Part shown: piece after piece, positions 1 through 8,832 of the stretch
How positions within the stretch are numbered: position 1 is the stretch's first letter
How the letters are laid out: each line of letters opens with the position of its first letter
DNA from: Desulfovibrio desulfuricans
GTDB lineage: Bacteria; Desulfobacterota; Desulfovibrionia; Desulfovibrionales; Desulfovibrionaceae
NCBI RefSeq assembly: GCF_024460775.1
Contig: NZ_JANFYZ010000005.1
Span: 124,001-188,000 of the forward strand
DNA length: 64,000 nt
Direction of reading: 5' to 3'
Notes under the pieces: model-generated
Told to the model about the DNA's origin: nothing
The model's input: the letters and a program-made list of their open reading frames with translations, nothing else
Databases searched by the model: none
Made by a program: the position numbers and the translations under genes

Positions 1-992
1 GAACTCATGACCACGGTATCGCCCTTGCGGATCTCCAGCTGTCTGTGGCCGCCAAGCACCATGCGCGACAAGGCGGAGAGCGGTTCGCCCTGCGCGCCTG
101 TCACCACCAGCACGATCTGGTCGTCCGGCAGGTCGGGTACGCCGTTGTGCGCGTTGAAAAACGAAGGCGGCAGCTTGGCAATGCCAAGATCTCGCGCCAT
201 TTCGATATTGTTCGCCAGCGACTTGCCGCTGATGACCACCGTGCGCCCATGCTCGCGGGCAAGGTCAAAAACTTCCTGAATACGCTGAATATGGCTGGAA
301 AACAGCGTGATGACGATGCGCCCTTCGGCCTTGGCGAATATCTTGTCCAGCGAATCCTTGACCTCGCGCTCCGTAAGGGAACGCCCCTCGCGCACGATGT
401 TGGTGGAATCCGAAAGCAACAACCGTGCGCCGTCCGGCCCGGCAAAATTGCGGAAAAGATTCAGGTCGGTGCCTGTGGCGTCGAGAGGGTGCGGGTCAAT
501 CTTGAAATCGCCGCTGTGCACCACACGGCCCACGGGCGTTTCTACGCCCAGACCAAAGCCTTCGGGAATGGAGTGACAGACGGGGAAAAAATGAAAGGTC
601 AGGTCGCCCAGAGGCAACACGGTGTTGATATCGACAGGGCACAGCTCCACCCAATCCAGAATCTCCCGCTCCCTGAGCTTGTGTTCCACAAGCGCCAGGG
701 TAAAGCGCGAGCCATAGATGCGGGTACCCTTGATTTCAGGCACAATCCAGGGCAGTGCGCCAATGTGATCCTCATGCCCGTGCGTCAGCACAATGCCGAG
801 CAGCTTGTCCTTGATGCCGCTGACAGCGCCAAAGTGCGGGATAACAACGTCCACGCCAAGGTGGGCGTCGTCAGGAAACATGAGGCCGCAATCAACCATC
901 ACCACGCCGCCGGAGGTTTCCCACAGCTGACAGTTGAGGCCGATCTCTCCCAGCCCCCCGAGGGGGGTAATGTTCAAATAAGGTTCATTCAT
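1..992 (-). CDS. rnj: Ribonuclease J, N-terminal part (gene runs off the left edge)
   Basis: About 330 N-terminal residues of an MBL-fold/beta-CASP ribonuclease are visible; RNase J performs 5'-3' exo- and endonucleolytic mRNA decay and RNA maturation in the cytoplasm. The reading frame opens with MNEPYLNITPLGGLGEIGLN and then shows the metal-binding motif GHEDHIG in the context LTHGHEDHIGALPW. It continues through beta-CASP motifs such as SGDFKIDP and LLLSDSTN. The start is the ATG at 992; a second ATG 4 bases inside is out of frame. The gene lies 42 bp downstream of the TolC-like gene on the same strand, so read-through is possible. The C-terminal domain is outside the window. Confidence 0.93.
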   Translation of the reverse strand, partial: MNEPYLNITPLGGLGEIGLNCQLWETSGGVVMVDCGLMFPDDAHLGVDVVIPHFGAVSGIKDKLLGIVLTHGHEDHIGALPWIVPEIKGTRIYGSRFTLALVEHKLREREILDWVELCPVDINTVLPLGDLTFHFFPVCHSIPEGFGLGVETPVGRVVHSGDFKIDPHPLDATGTDLNLFRNFAGPDGARLLLSDSTNIVREGRSLTEREVKDSLDKIFAKAEGRIVITLFSSHIQRIQEVFDLAREHGRTVVISGKSLANNIEMARDLGIAKLPPSFFNAHNGVPDLPDDQIVLVVTGAQGEPLSALSRMVLGGHRQLEIRKGDTVVMS

Positions 993-1034
993 TCGTAATC
1001 GCTTTTGGCGGCGCGGCTAAGGTCGTGCCGTCGC

Positions 1035-2468
1035 TCAACGCCGCATAAGATCAGGGTGAAATTCGCCCATGGCCACATATAATTGCGCCAGAGCGGTCAG
1101 ATAATCGGCTTTTGCTCCTGTTAACGTCGCCTGAGCGGTGGTGAGCTTGGACGAAGCGTCCAGCACGTCAAAGTTGGTGCCCACCTGCTCCTGATAACGG
1201 GCCAATGCCACATTGTATGCCTCAGTAGACTGCTCCACGCCCTTTTCCGCCACGGTTATCCGTTTGGCGGCTTCCTGCACGGCAAGCAGTTTCGACTTGA
1301 TGTCGTAGCCAACGCTGAGTTTCAGGTCTTCTTCGGCATAGCGCATCTTTGTGACCAGCCAGCCTGCCTCTTTGTCGGCATAGTACGTGGTTCCCCACTG
1401 AAAAACGTCCCAGGTGGCCCGGGCGCCCACTTCCCATACGGAGCTGCGTGAACCCCGGTCGCCCTTTTCCTGCAGATCAAGCGAATTGCCGCTCTGCGAA
1501 ACATTGTAATAGGCTTCCACCTGCGGATAATAGCCGCTCTGCACGGCCTGCTGCGATTTGCCCGCGATTTCCACCGAGCGCGCCGCCATGTAAAGATCGG
1601 GCCGCTGGCGGTAGGCCGCTTCAAGGCACTGCTCCAGCGACCGGGTAAAGGGCACATGGGCAAGCTTGCCGGTAAACTTGATCTTGGCCGTGGCGGGCAG
1701 CCCCAGCAAGGTATTCAGCTTGGCAAGGCTGGTGTCGCGGCTGTTTTCGACCTGAATCAAGGTATTCTCGGCCTGGCGCACGTCCACTTCTGCCTGGAGC
1801 ACATCCAGCCGGGGGCGAAGACCTACGCCAAAAAAGGCCGTGGTGATGCGCAGCTGATCCTGTAACCGGGCCAGAGCGTCACGCTGGCTGCGCACGCTTT
1901 CTTCATAGCGCAGATAGTTCAGAAACTGGGTCTGAACATTTTCTGTCATGGAGAGTTCGGCATTGCGCACTGAGGCTTTATCGCTGTCGGCCTGAAGGGC
2001 TGCCTTCTGATAATTGGCCAGAAGCTGAAACCCCTGAAACACTGGCTGAGAAATTTCCACGGCCCAGGTATAGGTGCCGTTTTCCGCCGGTCTGCTACTG
2101 CTGGGCAAGGCGGGCGATGTTTTTCTCTCCTGCTTGGAGGCGGAATACGTCGTGCCAAGCTTGGGGCCAAAAGCCCCGCGCGCAGATTTGCGCGCTTCTT
2201 CAGAAGACTGCCCCTGCGCCTCTTGCGAACCCAGGCTCGGATTATGACGCAAAGCGCGATCCACAGCCTCGGGCATGGAAACTGCCCCGGTAGGCAAAGC
2301 ATTGTCCTTGCCTGAAGGCAAGGTTCTTCCGCTAAAAACCGGCACGGCGGCGCTGCCAGAAGGGCGCGCGGCAACAGAAGAATCGGCAAGCGCTGCATTG
2401 CCGCCCACAGGCCCGGCAAGCACACCAACAACAAGAAACACGAGGCCCAGTTCAGGAATGCGTTTCAT
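1035..2468 (-). CDS. TolC-family outer membrane efflux channel
   Basis: This 477-residue protein is an outer-membrane efflux (TolC/OEP) subunit, forming the exit duct for tripartite RND, MFS or ABC exporters or for type I secretion. It has an N-terminal signal peptide (hydrophobic LVFLVVGVLAG, cleavage after about residue 29). Two tandem alpha-hairpin/beta repeats follow, typical of the family: an EAVDRALRHNPSL motif in the first half and a LEQCLEAAYRQRPDL motif in the second. No periplasmic adaptor or inner-membrane pump is adjacent, so its partners must be elsewhere. It diverges from the tol-pal cluster. The low-complexity stretch at residues 30-60 is unusual but small. Confidence 0.9.
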   Translation of the reverse strand: MKRIPELGLVFLVVGVLAGPVGGNAALADSSVAARPSGSAAVPVFSGRTLPSGKDNALPTGAVSMPEAVDRALRHNPSLGSQEAQGQSSEEARKSARGAFGPKLGTTYSASKQERKTSPALPSSSRPAENGTYTWAVEISQPVFQGFQLLANYQKAALQADSDKASVRNAELSMTENVQTQFLNYLRYEESVRSQRDALARLQDQLRITTAFFGVGLRPRLDVLQAEVDVRQAENTLIQVENSRDTSLAKLNTLLGLPATAKIKFTGKLAHVPFTRSLEQCLEAAYRQRPDLYMAARSVEIAGKSQQAVQSGYYPQVEAYYNVSQSGNSLDLQEKGDRGSRSSVWEVGARATWDVFQWGTTYYADKEAGWLVTKMRYAEEDLKLSVGYDIKSKLLAVQEAAKRITVAEKGVEQSTEAYNVALARYQEQVGTNFDVLDASSKLTTAQATLTGAKADYLTALAQLYVAMGEFHPDLMRR

Positions 2469-3021
2469 ATATTTACAGACGGAATGGCTCCGCTACCTTT
2501 TAAAAATTACTTCGACCCGGATTACATACACCGCAGAAGACGGCATTGGCAACACTTCATGGAAAAAGATAATTTTACGCAAAATGGCAAAACAGACATT
2601 CTTTAAAAGGTATTATTATACAGTGCGCGCTGAACAACAACCATTTTCACATGTACTGTTTATTGAATAAAGAACCATAAAGCGTAACTCTTGTGCCCTA
2701 ATATACATAAAATATGGCCAATTTCAACAACAAACAGACTTACGTGTAAAATTGAATTTTTCATAAATTGCAGCATCTGTTTCAAACCCCGCCCAACAGG
2801 CTTGCAGTGAAACCCGAAATTCCATGCCCGTAAGGAGCCGCAAGAGGATTCTAAAAAATTTCTTGAAAGTTTACCCCAGTCGTAGCATGCTGCGCAGCAG
2901 AGTCCTTGCGGGATTCCGCAGCTCCGCCGTGACGGTTGGCGCATCTTTGCGTCTGCCGTGCTGGCATTTTTTGCGGCGCACTGAAACAGACCACAGTTGT
3001 TGCGCAGATATGGAGAACCTC
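2469..3021. other. Divergent intergenic region between tolC-like gene and tolQ
   Basis: This 553-bp non-coding stretch must carry the leftward promoter for the TolC-like gene and the rightward promoter of the tol cluster. Its left half is AT-rich. A short A/T-rich block around 2690-2765 is the likeliest promoter area, but no hexamer pair is convincing. Short open frames here lack ribosome-binding sites and family resemblance. Confidence 0.5.
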
Positions 3022-3717
3022 ATGGAATTCAGTTTTTTTTCGATGATCGCCCAGGCAAGCCTGGTGGCCAAGGCGGTGCTGGCGTTTCTGGTCATGATGT
3101 CCATTGGGAGCTGGGGGCTGATGATCCAGAAATTCATCGGCCTGAGCGCAGCTAACAAAAAGGCTCTCAGCGGCACGGAAAGGTTCGAGAAGGCGGCCAA
3201 TCTGCGCGAAGCCGTGCAGTCTTTGGGTTCCGACCCAACTTCCCCGCTGTACTACATCGCCCATCAGGGCGTTCTTGAATTCAACCGTTCCAAAGAACTT
3301 GGCAACAGCAGTGAAGTGGTGGTCGACAACGTTCGCCGCGCGCTGCGTCAGGGTGTGGGCACGGAACTGGCCCGGCTGCAAAGCTCGCTGTCTATTCTGG
3401 CCACCTGCGCCAACACGGCCCCCTTTATCGGCCTGTTTGGCACGGTCTGGGGCATCATGAGCTCCTTCCACTCCATCGGCATGCTCAAGTCGGCCTCCCT
3501 GGCTACCGTTGCCCCCGGTATTTCGGAAGCTCTGGTTGCTACGGCCATCGGCCTGGCAGTGGCTGTTCCGGCCACCATCGGCTTCAATATCTTCATGGGC
3601 AAGCTTTCGCAGGTTGATACGCTGCTGGTGAACTTTGCCGGCGTGTTCCTCAACCGCGTCCAGCGCGAAATCAACGCCCACCGCCCCGTGCAGCGCACGG
3701 GCGCAACGGAGATGTAG
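3022..3717 (+). CDS. tolQ: TolQ, Tol-Pal proton channel subunit
   Basis: This 231-residue MotA/TolQ/ExbB-family inner-membrane protein, with TolR, converts the proton gradient into work that tightens the outer membrane at constriction. There is one TM helix near residues 15-35 ([18 protein letters not shown]). A cytoplasmic loop follows, then two TM helices around 125-190 with the family signatures [16 protein letters not shown] and [22 protein letters not shown]. The start at 3022 is preceded by GGAG 6-7 bases upstream; an in-frame ATG at 3010 would bury that site. The stop lies 1 base before tolR, implying translational coupling. Confidence 0.95.
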   Translation: MEFSFFSMIAQASLVAKAVLAFLVMMSIGSWGLMIQKFIGLSAANKKALSGTERFEKAANLREAVQSLGSDPTSPLYYIAHQGVLEFNRSKELGNSSEVVVDNVRRALRQGVGTELARLQSSLSILATCANTAPFIGLFGTVWGIMSSFHSIGMLKSASLATVAPGISEALVATAIGLAVAVPATIGFNIFMGKLSQVDTLLVNFAGVFLNRVQREINAHRPVQRTGATEM

Positions 3718-3718
3718 C

Positions 3719-4171
3719 ATGGGCGCTAGTGTTGGCGGCGGCAACAAGTTTGTTTCGGACATCAACGTCACGCCCTTTGTGGACGTCATGTTGGTGCTGC
3801 TGATCATCTTCATGGTGGCGACCCCCATGATGAGTCAGGGGCTGGACGTGGATCTGCCGCAGACCAAGCAGGTGGAAGTGCTTTCTACCGAGGCCGACCA
3901 CATGGTGTTGACCGTGCGCAATGACGGCAAGATGTACCTTGACGAGTACCCCGTGGACACCATGGAAGACCTTGAGGGGTACTTGCAGCGTCTGGTCAAG
4001 GAAAAGAACAAGACGCTCTTTCTGCAGGCCGACAAGGCAGTGCCTTACGGCACCGTTGTGGAAGTCATGGGTCACATCAAGGCCGTGGGCATCGAAAAGC
4101 TCGGCGTTATAGCCGAACAGCCCGATGATGCCTCGCCCAAGGGCGGCAAGCCCGCACGCGCCCGAAAATAG
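3719..4171 (+). CDS. tolR: TolR/ExbD-family biopolymer transport protein
   Basis: This 150-residue protein has one N-terminal TM helix preceded by the hallmark [20 protein letters not shown], whose aspartate in the membrane segment carries the proton in TolR/ExbD. A periplasmic domain follows (residues 45-135), and the tail ends in basic residues (GGKPARARK). It partners TolQ in the inner-membrane motor. It begins 1 base after the tolQ stop, and tolA-like follows after 9 bases, so the three are one transcript. Confidence 0.95.
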   Translation: MGASVGGGNKFVSDINVTPFVDVMLVLLIIFMVATPMMSQGLDVDLPQTKQVEVLSTEADHMVLTVRNDGKMYLDEYPVDTMEDLEGYLQRLVKEKNKTLFLQADKAVPYGTVVEVMGHIKAVGIEKLGVIAEQPDDASPKGGKPARARK

Positions 4172-4180
4172 GATTGCTCT

Positions 4181-5152
4181 ATGCGCCTGGCCTCATACGT
4201 TCTTTCATTCTGCCTGCACGCGGCCATATTTTTGCTGATATGGTTCTGGCCCAGCAGCCCGCCCATCAAGCTGGACACGCCTCCGGTCATGATCAGCCTG
4301 GTTGAGGGCGCCACAGGCGGCAACCGTACCCCCTCGCCCATACTCGGGCATATGGGGCAGCCCGGCGATGGCCCCCTTGCGCCTACGCCGCCCGCCCCCA
4401 AGGCGGAAGTGGCCGCGCCCGAGCGCGTTGAGGTTAAAGAGCCCAAACCTGTTCCGCCCCAGCCCAAGCAGGATGCAGCGGCGGTGAAAAAGCCCGAGCC
4501 CAAGCCCGAGCCAAAGCCGCAGCCCAAGCCGGAACCCAAGGAAGAAGCGAAACCTATCGCGCAGAAAAAAGAAGACAAGCCCAAGCCCAAGGAAGAACCG
4601 CAGAAAGAAGCTCCCAAGGATCAGAAAAAGCCGGAGCCTCCCAAGGCGGACGCCAAGAAGGACGCCAAGGAATCCAAGGACGCCAAGTCCAATGTTGACC
4701 CTGTGGCAGCGGCCTTGCAACAGGCGCGCAAAGCCACCTCGCGGGCTGATTCCGGCGACAGGGGCAATGCCGTGGAGCAGGCTCTCGCCCAGGCCCAGCG
4801 CCGCGCAGGCGGCAACAGGGGCGGCGGTGGCGGCGAAGGCACCGGCCCTGGCGGCGGTGGCCTTGGAGATGTGTACATGGGGCAGGTCATGCTTGCTGTA
4901 CGGCCCAACTGGGGCTTTACCTCGGCCAGCCGCCTGAACCTGCGCTGCATCATCAACGTCAAGGTAGACGCCCAGGGCAAGCTGTTGCAGAATCCCGTAG
5001 TAACGCACAGTTCGGGCAATGCGCAGTTTGACGCTTCCGCAGCGAGCGCCATTGTGCGCACTGCCAACAGCGGCCAGTTCCCGCCCCCGCCTTCTGCGGA
5101 TTACGGTGACCTTGACCTGGTGTTTACGCTTGATGAACTCATGGGCCGCTAA
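4181..5152 (+). CDS. tolA: TolA-like energy transducer (TonB/TolA C-terminal domain)
   Basis: This 323-residue transducer spans the periplasm between the TolQR motor and outer-membrane partners. It has an N-terminal TM helix (residues 4-23, SFCLHAAIFLLIWFW). A long Pro/Lys/Glu/Ala-rich rod follows (about 70-180, many KPEPK repeats), then a Gly-rich hinge (about 210-228), then a C-terminal TonB/TolA-type domain (230-323). That domain shows VMLAVRPNWGF, LRCIINVKVDAQGKLLQNPVV and FDASAASAIVRTA. Position between tolR and tolB favours TolA over TonB. The repetitive rod explains the long antisense open frame on the other strand, which is not a gene. Confidence 0.9.
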   Translation: MRLASYVLSFCLHAAIFLLIWFWPSSPPIKLDTPPVMISLVEGATGGNRTPSPILGHMGQPGDGPLAPTPPAPKAEVAAPERVEVKEPKPVPPQPKQDAAAVKKPEPKPEPKPQPKPEPKEEAKPIAQKKEDKPKPKEEPQKEAPKDQKKPEPPKADAKKDAKESKDAKSNVDPVAAALQQARKATSRADSGDRGNAVEQALAQAQRRAGGNRGGGGGEGTGPGGGGLGDVYMGQVMLAVRPNWGFTSASRLNLRCIINVKVDAQGKLLQNPVVTHSSGNAQFDASAASAIVRTANSGQFPPPPSADYGDLDLVFTLDELMGR

Positions 5153-5201
5153 GGCGGCCACCTAAACGCGCAATTGGTAACGCGCGCATTCAGGAGGATA
5201 T

Positions 5202-6443
5202 ATGCCTTCCCAACCGCGCACGCACCTCAGCAGTCTTTGCATATGCTCAAGCCTCATCGCCGTGACGTTCTTTTACGTCACGGCGGTCGGGGCTTTTGCC
5301 GCTTCTGCCGCCAGTGCTGATCAAAGCACCTATGCCGGAAACATGCTGGACAAGATTATTGAAATATGGGCTCCGCCCCCGGCGCTTAAGAGCGATTTCA
5401 AGGTGCGCCTCAAGGTCACGGTTAACGGGCGTGGGCAGGTTGAAGACTGCAAGCCCGTCAAATCCTCGGGATTGGAAGCTTTTGACAGTTCGGTATGCGG
5501 CGCAGTGCGGCAAATTGGTTCTTTTGGAACACCGCCTTACGGCGCACCCATGGACGTGCACCTGACATTCTGGAACGGCACCCCCAAGGGCAAACCCAAG
5601 GCGGAACCCCTGAGTTCGGAAGAAGCGCTGCGGGCCGAGGTCAAGGCCAGAAACAAGGCTGAAGCCGCGCTTGGCGACACAAGAGCCGAAGCCGCAGAAG
5701 CCCGCGCACGTGAAAGGGCCGAAGCTATTGCCAAGGCCAGCGGCAAGGACGCGCCGGAAGTAAGGCCCGCGCCAGTGGCCCCGGCGCCAGCCCCCAAGGC
5801 GGGCGCTGAAAGCAAAAAGAAAGGCGCAAAGGGCCCGGCCATGACTCAGGCCGACAATGCACCGGCAACGCAGCTTATTGGCAGGAGCAGCCCCACCGCT
5901 GCAGAACCGGCCGCCCCTGCGGCAAAAGAAAAGCCGGCCCGACAGGCGGACAATCTGCCCACCTATGGCGACCCGGACATGGAGGCGGCATCAGCGGCAG
6001 CGTCGGCGCAGGCTCAGGTGCAGGCTAAAGCACAGCCTCCGGCAAAAACTGATTCGGCAGCCACGTCCTCTGGTCGCGCGGCGGTAGCAGCCTCGGGAAC
6101 TCCAGCGCCTGCCGTGACTGCATCTGGCGCGACTGCACCAGGCCCAACTACATCTGGCGCATCTGGCGTTGATCGTGTAAAATATCGGCGTGATGCGGCG
6201 CGGCAGATACGCGACGCCATCCTGATCCCTGCCGATACAGAGCCGGGTGAATACCAGACACGCCTGAGGCTTACGATTTCCCCTCAGGGAGAAATCACTG
6301 ATTTCAAGGTAATATCGCCCACGGGCGACAAGCTTCTTGACAAATATGTGCAGCGAGGCATACGCCGAGCAGGCAGCTTGCCCCCTCCGCCCGCCGAACT
6401 TGGGGGAACGCTGGACATCACCCTTACACTGGTGCGCCGCTGA
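5202..6443 (+). CDS. Exported protein with two TonB/TolA-C-like domains
   Basis: This 413-residue protein sits between tolA and tolB. Its N-terminus is a signal peptide or membrane anchor (residues 10-35). A first TolA-C-like domain follows (about 45-130: MLDKIIEIWAPP, RLKVTVNGRGQVEDCKPVKS, AVRQIGSFGTPP). A long Ala/Pro/Lys/Glu-rich linker (135-320) connects it to a second copy of the same fold (325-413: ARQIRDAILIP, RLRLTISPQGEITDFKVIS, IRRAGSLPPPP). There is no TolA-type TM-plus-rod order, so it is not a second TolA. It may be a periplasmic adaptor of the Tol system. The start at 5202 has a strong AGGAGG site. Function is inferred from neighbours only. Confidence 0.75.
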   Translation: MPSQPRTHLSSLCICSSLIAVTFFYVTAVGAFAASAASADQSTYAGNMLDKIIEIWAPPPALKSDFKVRLKVTVNGRGQVEDCKPVKSSGLEAFDSSVCGAVRQIGSFGTPPYGAPMDVHLTFWNGTPKGKPKAEPLSSEEALRAEVKARNKAEAALGDTRAEAAEARARERAEAIAKASGKDAPEVRPAPVAPAPAPKAGAESKKKGAKGPAMTQADNAPATQLIGRSSPTAAEPAAPAAKEKPARQADNLPTYGDPDMEAASAAASAQAQVQAKAQPPAKTDSAATSSGRAAVAASGTPAPAVTASGATAPGPTTSGASGVDRVKYRRDAARQIRDAILIPADTEPGEYQTRLRLTISPQGEITDFKVISPTGDKLLDKYVQRGIRRAGSLPPPPAELGGTLDITLTLVRR

Positions 6444-6475
6444 GGCGTGCTGCTTGAACAAGGAATACTGACGCC

Positions 6476-7789
6476 ATGAAAAAACAGCTTCTTCTCCTGA
6501 CCCTGGGGTTCTGGCTGGCTCTCGGAAGCGGGGCGCAGGCCGCCATGCGCGTGGACATTTACGGTCCGGGGCAAAACATTGTTAACCTTGCCCTGGCGGC
6601 CCCCATCAAGGGCCCCTCTGTTGAAGCGAACAGCATGGGCACCGACCTGCAAAAAATCGTGCAGGAAAACCTGAGTTTTTTGCCCTTTATGCGCCTTACC
6701 GATCCCAGAGCAGTGCTTGGCGGCGTTGTTCTGCCCGGGTATGAGCCGCCGTCCCTCGATTTCAAGCGCTTCCAGCTTGCCGGGTCGGACATTGTGGTAA
6801 CGACCTACTGGCCCGAGGGCGACAGCGGCACCCGCCCCGTGCAGATCCGCGCTTTTGAAACCAACACTGGCGGGCGGCTTTTCGGCAAGGAGTACCCCAA
6901 GGTTACTTCCAAAGACCTGCCCGAAGTGGCCGACCGATTCTGCGCCGACCTGCTTGAAGCCCTTACGGGCAATGGCGCCTTCTTCCGCTCCACGCTTGCC
7001 TTTGTAAAAAAGACGGGCAAGATGAGCGCCAACGTGTGGCTGGTCAAGCCCACCGGGCGCGACCTGCGGCAGATCACCAACATGCCCGGCGAGTCCATGT
7101 CGCCCGCATGGTCGCCTGATGGCCGCTTTGTGGTCTTTACCCACATTGACGAAAAATCCCATGCCCTCGGCGTGTGGGATCGCTCCAGCGGCAAAGTGCA
7201 GCGCATCCGCTTTCCCGGCAACGTGGTTATCGGCCCTGCCTTTATGCCAGACAACAAGGTTGCCGTGGCGCTTTCCAACGGCAAGTACCCTGTTATCTTC
7301 CAGCTGAACCACGTTTTCCAGAAAGAACGCGTGCTTGAGCAGAACGACTCCATCAATGTTTCGCCCACATTTGACAGCACGGGCACCAAGATGGCATTTA
7401 CCTCTTCGCGCCTGGGCGGCCCGCAGATTTTCCTCAAGGATCTGAGCAGCGGATCGGTCACACGCGTGAGCAAAAACGGCACGTACAACACCGAGGCTAA
7501 TCTGTCGCCTGACGGAACTCTGGTGGTATACAGCCGCATGACCGACTATGGTCACCGTATTTTTGTGCAAGATATGCTTACCGGCATGGAACGTCAGGTC
7601 ACTTTCGGCCCCGGCAGCGATGAACAGCCCGCTTTCTGCGCCGACAGTTACTTTATTGCGTTCTCGTCCACGCGCAGCGGTCACGGTATCTACCTGACCA
7701 CCCGTCACGGCGGTGATGCGAAGCAGGTGCCCACCGGTGGTGGTTCCGTCTACTTCCCGCGCTGGGGCATGCCCGGTCAGCAAAAATAG
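6476..7789 (+). CDS. tolB: TolB periplasmic beta-propeller protein
   Basis: This 437-residue TolB binds Pal and TolA in the periplasm and recycles Pal during cell division. It has a signal peptide (LLLTLGFWLALGSGAQA). An N-terminal alpha/beta domain (residues 25-165) is followed by a six-bladed propeller with repeated signatures such as MSPAWSPDGRFVVFTHID, INVSPTFDSTGTKMAFTSS, TEANLSPDGTLVVYS and DEQPAFCADSYFIAFSS. It begins 32 bases after the preceding gene. A long antisense open frame covers this gene but follows its codon pattern and is rejected. Confidence 0.95.
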   Translation: MKKQLLLLTLGFWLALGSGAQAAMRVDIYGPGQNIVNLALAAPIKGPSVEANSMGTDLQKIVQENLSFLPFMRLTDPRAVLGGVVLPGYEPPSLDFKRFQLAGSDIVVTTYWPEGDSGTRPVQIRAFETNTGGRLFGKEYPKVTSKDLPEVADRFCADLLEALTGNGAFFRSTLAFVKKTGKMSANVWLVKPTGRDLRQITNMPGESMSPAWSPDGRFVVFTHIDEKSHALGVWDRSSGKVQRIRFPGNVVIGPAFMPDNKVAVALSNGKYPVIFQLNHVFQKERVLEQNDSINVSPTFDSTGTKMAFTSSRLGGPQIFLKDLSSGSVTRVSKNGTYNTEANLSPDGTLVVYSRMTDYGHRIFVQDMLTGMERQVTFGPGSDEQPAFCADSYFIAFSSTRSGHGIYLTTRHGGDAKQVPTGGGSVYFPRWGMPGQQK

Positions 7790-7904
7790 CTAGAAATTAA
7801 CAGATAGGCCTCTTACCCGCATTTTTACTCGATTTTACGGCCCTCACGGGACGAAATGGGTAAAAAATATTTTACGAAAGTGCGTCGAAACCCCCTTCCA
7901 CGCC

Positions 7905-7932
7905 TTGACAAAAATTGCGGGCCAGATACCAT
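7905..7932 (+). promoter_or_regulatory. Putative sigma-70 promoter for pal
   Basis: A perfect -35 hexamer TTGACA (7905-7910) is followed at 16 bases by TACCAT (7927-7932), a 4/6 match to -10. It lies in the 231-bp gap between tolB and pal, about 90 bases before the pal start, so pal probably has its own promoter. Confidence 0.4.
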
Positions 7933-8020
7933 CTGTTATGCGAGGACGAAACGGCCTCGCGTGTGCAGAAAGGAAAGGTATCAATTTTTTTGGAGAATGA
8001 GCTGTTCAGGAGGACACACA

Positions 8021-8488
8021 ATGAAACGCTATGCTCTTATTCTCGCTCTGGTTATGGCCCTTGCCGCCGGCTTCGGTTGCGCAAAGAAAACCACCAGCGA
8101 ACCCGGCTATGACGATGGCCTGACCCCCGAAATGCGTGCGGCCATCCAGCAGATCACTGACGCCCGCGTCTACTTCGCTTTCGACAAATTCGACATCAAG
8201 CCCGAATACAAAGAAATGCTGAAGACCAAGGCCGATCTGCTGAAGAAGTACTCCTCTATCCGCGTGCGCATCGAAGGCAACTGCGACGAACGCGGCACCC
8301 AGGAATACAACCTCGCCCTCGGCGAACGCCGCGCCCGCGCTTCCTACGAATACCTGGTTACGCTTGGCGTGAATCCCAGCCAGCTGGAAATGATCAGCTA
8401 CGGCAAGGAAAACCCCGCCGTGCAGGGTAACAACGAAGCTTCGTGGTCCAAGAACCGCCGCGACGACTTCCGCGTGATCGCCCACTAG
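8021..8488 (+). CDS. pal: Peptidoglycan-associated lipoprotein Pal (OmpA-like domain)
   Basis: This 155-residue lipoprotein tethers the outer membrane to peptidoglycan. It has a signal sequence ending at Cys20 (LAAGFGC); the lipobox is unusual, with Phe at -2 and Gly at -3 where Ala/Ser and Leu are common. Residues 48-155 form the OmpA-like peptidoglycan-binding domain: VYFAFDKFDIKPE, IEGNCDERGTQEYNLALGERRA and LEMISYGKENP. The start is chosen by the strong AGGAGG site at 8008-8013; upstream in-frame codons are leader. It closes the tol cluster and is followed by a terminator. Confidence 0.95.
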   Translation: MKRYALILALVMALAAGFGCAKKTTSEPGYDDGLTPEMRAAIQQITDARVYFAFDKFDIKPEYKEMLKTKADLLKKYSSIRVRIEGNCDERGTQEYNLALGERRARASYEYLVTLGVNPSQLEMISYGKENPAVQGNNEASWSKNRRDDFRVIAH

Positions 8489-8511
8489 TCTTTTTTAAGA
8501 CCAGTACTGAA

Positions 8512-8541
8512 AGAGCCGTCCCTCGGGGCGGCTCTTTTTTT
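8512..8541 (+). terminator. Rho-independent terminator after pal
   Basis: A 10-bp stem (AGAGCCGTCC paired with GGGCGGCTCT, one G-T pair, loop CTCG) is followed by seven T residues, 23 bases after the pal stop. Confidence 0.9.
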
Positions 8542-8832
8542 GCTCTGCGTACGACCTGCAAATTTTTCTTGGACATAACCTTGCGCGCCACATCTGCACC
8601 AGCACCTGGTGGGGGTACTGCCTGTGTATCCTTTTCCCCCTTGTTTCACACTGTGCAGGGATATCGCGCAAACCATTGCCCTTTGATGAACACGCCAGTG
8701 CAAATTTACCGTCGCAACGAACTGTTACCGCAGCAAGAAATGCACCCAAATGTTACGGATATATGACTTTGCGCCGGGAACTTGCGGGCAGCGGCATCAC
8801 AGGATACAGTGCAGGCAACAGAGGTTACCTGC

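Noticed and set aside
45..998. A 317-codon open frame on the plus strand at the left edge
   Set aside because: The opposite strand encodes RNase J with catalytic motifs; the plus-strand product is low-complexity His/Ala/Arg without family features.
4205..5161. Long minus-strand frame over the TolA-like gene
   Set aside because: Produced by the Pro/Lys repeat region; Leu/Phe/Gly/Arg-rich product with no resemblance to a protein family.
6284..7783. A 499-codon open frame on the minus strand
   Set aside because: It lies fully over tolB and the gene before it, has no ribosome-binding site, and its length follows from GC-rich codon usage of tolB.
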